Assembly (NCBI GenBank): GCA_002315255.1
Contig: DCGM01000084.1
Coordinates: 6,163-15,677, forward strand
Source: Lachnospiraceae bacterium UBA1778
GTDB lineage: Bacteria > Bacillota > Clostridia > Lachnospirales > Lachnospiraceae
DNA: 9,515 bases
Direction: 5' to 3'
The translations under genes and the position numbers were made by a program. Positions 6,493-9,515 of this stretch are shown here, piece after piece; within the stretch, counting starts at the first letter, position 1, and the number at the start of each line of letters is the position of its first letter. The notes beneath the pieces are model-generated. The model did no database searches and was not told the DNA's origin. It was given only the letters and a program-made list of their open reading frames with translations.

Positions 6493-7437
6493 ATGTTAAT
6501 TCAGGAACTGCAGGAAGGGATGCGGATTCAGCAGGTGTTTCTCTGCAAGCAGAAAGTGACCGGAACGACGAAGAGCGGAAAAAGTTATTATTCTTTGAAA
6601 CTACAGGACCGGACCGGCGTCATCGACGGAAAAGTCTGGGAGCTCACGAACAGCATTGAGCATTTTGAAACGAATGACTATATAGTGGCGACCGCCGAAG
6701 TGACCTGCTATAATACGTCGCTCCAGCTGAACATCCGCCAGATCCGTCGCGCGAATCCGGGCGAATATGATCAGAAGGATTTCCTCCCCACGTCGTCTCT
6801 GTCGACAGAAGAGATGTATGACGATCTGATGAAGCTTTTGCAGAAGGTGCAGCAGCCGAATCTTCGCGCGCTGTTAGACGATTTTTTTGTAAAAGATACC
6901 GAGTTTATCAATGCGTTTAAGGCGCATTCGGCCGCGAAATCCGTCCACCACAATTTTATCGGCGGACTGTTACAGCATACGCTCCGCGTGACGCAGATGT
7001 GCTATTTTTACTGTCAGCAGTATCCGATGCTGAATAAAGACCTCCTTCTTACGGCGGCTATGTTCCATGACATCGGAAAGCTGAAAGAGCTTTCGGCGTT
7101 CCCGGACAATGATTACACCGACGCAGGACAGCTGATCGGCCATATCGTGATCGGGTACTCGATGGTGAAGGAGCGCATTGACCGGATGGCGGGCTTCCCG
7201 GAGAAACTCGCAAACGAGCTTCTGCACTGCATTCTGGCGCATCAGGGCGAGCTTGAGTACGGATCGCCGAAGAAACCGGAGCTGATCGAAGCGTTGGCGC
7301 TGTCGTATGCGGATGACACGGACGCGAAGATGGAAATTATGATTGAGGAATTTGAAAAGACGACTTCGATGGACTTTTTAGGCGTCAACCGCTTCTTAGG
7401 AACAAACTTCCGAAAGACGTCGAAGCCGGAAAACTGA
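6493..7437 (+). CDS. yhaM: 3'-5' exoribonuclease of the YhaM family (OB fold plus HD domain)
   Basis: A 314-residue protein whose length and domain order fit YhaM, a Gram-positive 3'-5' exoribonuclease involved in RNA (and possibly DNA) end trimming. Seen: an N-terminal OB-fold nucleic-acid-binding region (about 10-88, with GKSYYSLKLQDRTGVIDGKVW) and a metal-dependent HD domain (about 148-285). The HD domain has HHNFIGGLLQHT (His152, His153, His162), AAMFHDIGKLKE with the HD pair His192-Asp193, GHIVIGY with His217, ILAHQGELEYGSPKKP with His250 and YADDTDAK with Asp274/Asp275. All metal-ligand positions expected of the family appear present. The ATG follows AGGGA (6479-6483) at 9 nt. It lies 88 nt after the HtrA-like gene and shows no promoter of its own that I can see, so read-through from 5057 is likely. 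It shares RNA-related work with the next gene, the rRNA methyltransferase. Confidence 0.92.
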   Translation: MLIQELQEGMRIQQVFLCKQKVTGTTKSGKSYYSLKLQDRTGVIDGKVWELTNSIEHFETNDYIVATAEVTCYNTSLQLNIRQIRRANPGEYDQKDFLPTSSLSTEEMYDDLMKLLQKVQQPNLRALLDDFFVKDTEFINAFKAHSAAKSVHHNFIGGLLQHTLRVTQMCYFYCQQYPMLNKDLLLTAAMFHDIGKLKELSAFPDNDYTDAGQLIGHIVIGYSMVKERIDRMAGFPEKLANELLHCILAHQGELEYGSPKKPELIEALALSYADDTDAKMEIMIEEFEKTTSMDFLGVNRFLGTNFRKTSKPEN

Positions 7438-7462
7438 TCCAAACATACGGTAGAGTAGAAGG

Positions 7463-7482
7463 GCGGGGCGAATGCTCCCCGC
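7463..7482 (+). other. Inverted repeat enclosing an alternative rlmD start codon
   Basis: GCGGGG (7463-7468) and CCCCGC (7477-7482) form a 6-bp GC-only stem. The 8-nt loop holds the upstream in-frame ATG at 7472. No U-tract follows. In the mRNA it would mask that ATG and the adjoining G-rich stretch, favouring initiation at 7499. It could also be an attenuating structure. Confidence 0.5.
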
Positions 7483-7498
7483 AGAAACCGAGGAGAAA

Positions 7499-8914
7499 AT
7501 GGAGAAGAACGATCTCGTAATGGTATCGATTACGGATTTAACGACAGATGGGGAAGGTATCGGAAAAGCCGATGCCTTCCCTTTATTTATTAAAGATGCT
7601 GTTGTGGGCGATGTTATTCGGGCGCGCGTCCTGAAAATGAAGAAAACATACGGATATGCGCGGATTGAAGAACTGATTACGCCATCGCCTGACCGGGTCG
7701 GGTTGACCTGTCCGAAGGCGCGGGCCTGCGGCGGCTGCCAGATTCAGCAGATGAGTTATGAAGCGCAGCTTCAATATAAGACCCGGAAGGTGATTCAGAA
7801 TCTGCGGCGCATCGGCGGATTCGACGCGGTCAGCGAAGAAGGTGCTGAGAAGATCTTCGTCCGAAAGACACTCGGAATGAGTGATCCGTGGCGCTATCGG
7901 AACAAGGCTCAGATTCCGGTCGGAAAGGGACGGGACGGGCGCGTCACGGCAGGATTCTATGCGGTGCACAGTCACGAGATCATCCCGATGGCGGAGTGCG
8001 CGCTGGCATTTCCGGAAGCATCAGAGGTTCAGCGGCTGGTGCTCTCCTGGATGGAGAAACACCGGATTTCTGCGTATGACGAAACGCGCCACCAGGGAAC
8101 TGTCCGGCATCTTTTGATCCGCAAGGGATTTTCGACAGGTGAGATTATGCTTTGCCTGATCGTGTTCCCGCAGGAGATGAAAAAGCTTCGCGGAGCATTG
8201 CCGGAGCTGATGGCAGAACTAAAAGGGATTAAAGGTTACAGAACACTCTGTTTGAATACGAACGAAGAGTTCGGGAACGTGATACTCGGAAATCAGACAG
8301 AAACACTGGATGGACCAGGATTTATCGAGGACCTGATCGGTGATGTCCGTTTTCGGATTTCGCCGCAAAGCTTCTTCCAGGTGAACCCGGCGCAAACGAA
8401 CGTCCTATACGGAAAGGCGCTTGAGTTTGCGGGGCTTACCGGAAACGAAACGGTCTGGGATCTTTACTGTGGCATTGGAACGATTTCACTCTTCTTAGCG
8501 CAGAAAGCGAGAAAGGTGTATGGCGTCGAAATTGTTCCGCAGGCAATCGAAGACGCAAAGAAGAATGCGGAACTGAACGGAATCGGGAACGCGGAGTTTT
8601 TTACCGGGGCAGCGGAGGAAGTGCTGCCGGCGTGGTATCAGAAACATCCGGATGAGACGATAGATGTGATCTGCGTTGATCCGCCGCGAAAAGGCTGCGA
8701 TGAAAAGTGCCTCGAAACGATCGGAAAGATGGCGCCCGCACGGGTAGTCTATGTTTCGTGTGATTCCGCCACACTTGCGCGAGATTTGAAGGTCCTGACG
8801 GAGAAGTATGGGTATCGGATCGAGGACGTGCAGCCTGTGGACATGTTCCCACAGACCGTGCACGTGGAGACGGTGGTCCGGATGTCTCGCATAGAGAGAA
8901 AAACTTTAGGGTAA
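7499..8914 (+). CDS. rlmD: 23S rRNA (uracil-C5)-methyltransferase, RlmD/RlmCD type
   Basis: A 471-residue TrmA/RumA-family enzyme that methylates uracil C5 in 23S rRNA using S-adenosylmethionine. In Gram-positives one such enzyme (RlmCD) can modify both U747 and U1939, so the exact target is open. Seen: an N-terminal TRAM domain (about 1-62, DLTTDGEGIGK), then [4Fe-4S] cysteines CPKARACGGC (Cys71, Cys77, Cys80) with probable fourth ligand Cys167. The Rossmann methyltransferase domain has FFQVNP (about 292), VWDLYCGIGTISLF (SAM site, about 319-332), VDPPRKGCD (about 393-401), catalytic nucleophile Cys421 in YVSCDSATLARDL and HVETVV with Glu457. All key residues are intact. The start at 7499 fits the TRAM domain opening and has GAGGAG 3 nt upstream. 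An in-frame ATG at 7472, nine codons earlier, is possible but lies in a hairpin loop. It sits 61 nt after yhaM, probably in one operon. Confidence 0.93.
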   Translation: MEKNDLVMVSITDLTTDGEGIGKADAFPLFIKDAVVGDVIRARVLKMKKTYGYARIEELITPSPDRVGLTCPKARACGGCQIQQMSYEAQLQYKTRKVIQNLRRIGGFDAVSEEGAEKIFVRKTLGMSDPWRYRNKAQIPVGKGRDGRVTAGFYAVHSHEIIPMAECALAFPEASEVQRLVLSWMEKHRISAYDETRHQGTVRHLLIRKGFSTGEIMLCLIVFPQEMKKLRGALPELMAELKGIKGYRTLCLNTNEEFGNVILGNQTETLDGPGFIEDLIGDVRFRISPQSFFQVNPAQTNVLYGKALEFAGLTGNETVWDLYCGIGTISLFLAQKARKVYGVEIVPQAIEDAKKNAELNGIGNAEFFTGAAEEVLPAWYQKHPDETIDVICVDPPRKGCDEKCLETIGKMAPARVVYVSCDSATLARDLKVLTEKYGYRIEDVQPVDMFPQTVHVETVVRMSRIERKTLG

Positions 8915-8929
8915 CGGAGATATATAGAA

Positions 8930-9385
8930 ATGAAACCGTCCATTTTCAACAAAAGTTTTTATCTGATTGAAGGGGAGAACATGGAACTCCGGCTTATTGA
9001 TACCTTTGATGAAAAAGACGGAGCATTGCCCTTCTATTGGTGGGATATTATTCTTAAGGAAGAAGATAAAGCAATAGGAAAGATTAGTTTTAGAATTGGA
9101 AATAATTATCATGCCTATTTCAATGGAAACATTGGGTATGAAATAGATGAAGCGTATCGTGGAAATGATTATGCGTTCCTAGCCTGCCGGCTGGTGTTAC
9201 AATGCGCCCGATTCCATAAAATGGAAAGAATATATTTGACCTGCGATTATGATAATATAGCTTCATATAAGACAATCGAAAAACTTGGGGCAACGTTAGT
9301 TGAGGAAATTATTCCACCGAAGGATTATATCTATTATTATGAGGGAATCGCAAAACATAAGATATATGAGTTAGTGCTATTATAA
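8930..9385 (+). CDS. GNAT-family N-acetyltransferase
   Basis: A 151-residue acyltransferase-like protein. Seen: NGNIGYEIDEAYRGNDYAFLACRLVLQCAR (about 64-93), which holds the GNAT strand 4, the acetyl-CoA pyrophosphate loop variant YRGNDYA in place of R/Q-x-x-G-x-G/A, and the following helix. The RIYLTCDYDNIASYKTIEKLGATLVEE segment (about 98-124) is the typical RimJ/RimL-like C-terminal part, where the Asn and the 'S.k..eklGf' helix contact acetyl-CoA. The substrate is unknown. GGAGA lies 9 nt before the ATG at 8930. A second in-frame ATG at 8981 has AGGGGAG upstream but would remove the first 17 residues. The gene follows rlmD by 15 nt but is clearly more AT-rich (127 G+C in 9001-9360, about 35%), with many ATA and TTA codons, which suggests transfer from elsewhere. 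Confidence 0.85.
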   Translation: MKPSIFNKSFYLIEGENMELRLIDTFDEKDGALPFYWWDIILKEEDKAIGKISFRIGNNYHAYFNGNIGYEIDEAYRGNDYAFLACRLVLQCARFHKMERIYLTCDYDNIASYKTIEKLGATLVEEIIPPKDYIYYYEGIAKHKIYELVLL

Positions 9386-9515
9386 GCATAATAAATTATC
9401 AACAGATTGATGATGATTTTAGATGACGATTTCTCGGAGAAAACGAAAGCGGATAGCAGCCTATCCGTTTGCCGCCCTTAAGAGACTTAAATCCTGCTAC
9501 AGATAGTTAGGCCAT
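9386..9515. other. Non-coding tail with short inverted repeats
   Basis: No supported gene. It contains a 13-bp palindrome TTTCTC-G-GAGAAA (9430-9442), the longer hairpin listed separately, and a small inverted repeat TTAAG-AGA-CTTAA (9478-9490). A 23-codon open frame at 9410-9481 has no ribosome binding site and spans these repeats. Sequence to the right is missing, so whether this is a full intergenic region is unknown. Confidence 0.5.
9447..9470 (+). terminator. Hairpin after the GNAT gene, possible terminator
   Basis: AAGCGGATAG-CAGC-CTATCCGTTT forms a 10-bp stem with one G-U pair and a 4-nt loop. Only three Ts, which belong to the stem, follow before GCCGCC, so the U-tract is poor. It is the only stable structure seen between the GNAT gene and the window edge and may end the plus-strand operon, or work from either strand since the stem is flanked by As and Ts. 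Confidence 0.4.

Noticed and set aside
8495..8863. Open frame of 122 codons on the minus strand
   Set aside because: It is a shadow of the rlmD methyltransferase domain, whose catalytic motifs are intact on the plus strand.
9396..9404. DnaA-box-like TTATCAACA
   Set aside because: A single site one mismatch from TTATCCACA, with no cluster and no dnaA or dnaN nearby.
9410..9481. Possible 23-residue peptide
   Set aside because: No ribosome binding site, and it runs through palindromes; chance open frame is more likely.

Overview
The window looks like chromosomal DNA of a Gram-positive Clostridia-type bacterium, probably of the Lachnospiraceae or a related family. The grounds are an OmpR-type two-component pair next to mutS2, a YhaM-type exoribonuclease, a lipoprotein solute-binding protein, AGGAGG-like ribosome binding sites, sigma-A type promoters, and roughly 50% GC in the core genes. 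This is inferred from gene content; there is no rRNA or other taxonomic marker.

Left half, minus strand (read right to left): a strong TTGACA/TATGAT promoter drives mutS2 (4925 to 2571). An OmpR/PhoB response regulator follows 11 nt later, and a membrane sensor histidine kinase overlaps the regulator by ATGA. A weak hairpin plus U-tract at the kinase stop codon probably ends this operon. A separate promoter then drives a family 3 amino-acid-type ABC-transporter lipoprotein, cut by the window's left edge.

Right half, plus strand: a divergent promoter about 35 bp away drives a membrane-anchored HtrA/DegP-like protein with a PDZ domain. All three catalytic-triad positions of this protein appear to be replaced, so it is probably a pseudoprotease. 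It is followed by two copies of an 18-bp hairpin repeat, a YhaM-family 3'-5' exoribonuclease (OB fold plus HD domain), an RlmD/RlmCD-type Fe-S 23S rRNA uracil-C5 methyltransferase, and an AT-rich GNAT acetyltransferase that looks like a recent arrival. The last 130 bases hold short inverted repeats but no convincing gene.

Most genes are housekeeping, with a theme of RNA, ribosome and envelope upkeep: MutS2 (a recombination or ribosome-rescue ATPase), YhaM (RNA turnover), RlmD (rRNA modification), and a two-component system of unknown signal. I found no phage, IS element, CRISPR array, tRNA or defence cassette. The most unusual items are the triad-less HtrA homologue, the repeated hairpins behind it, the duplicated -10/leader segment ahead of mutS2, and the compositionally foreign GNAT gene.
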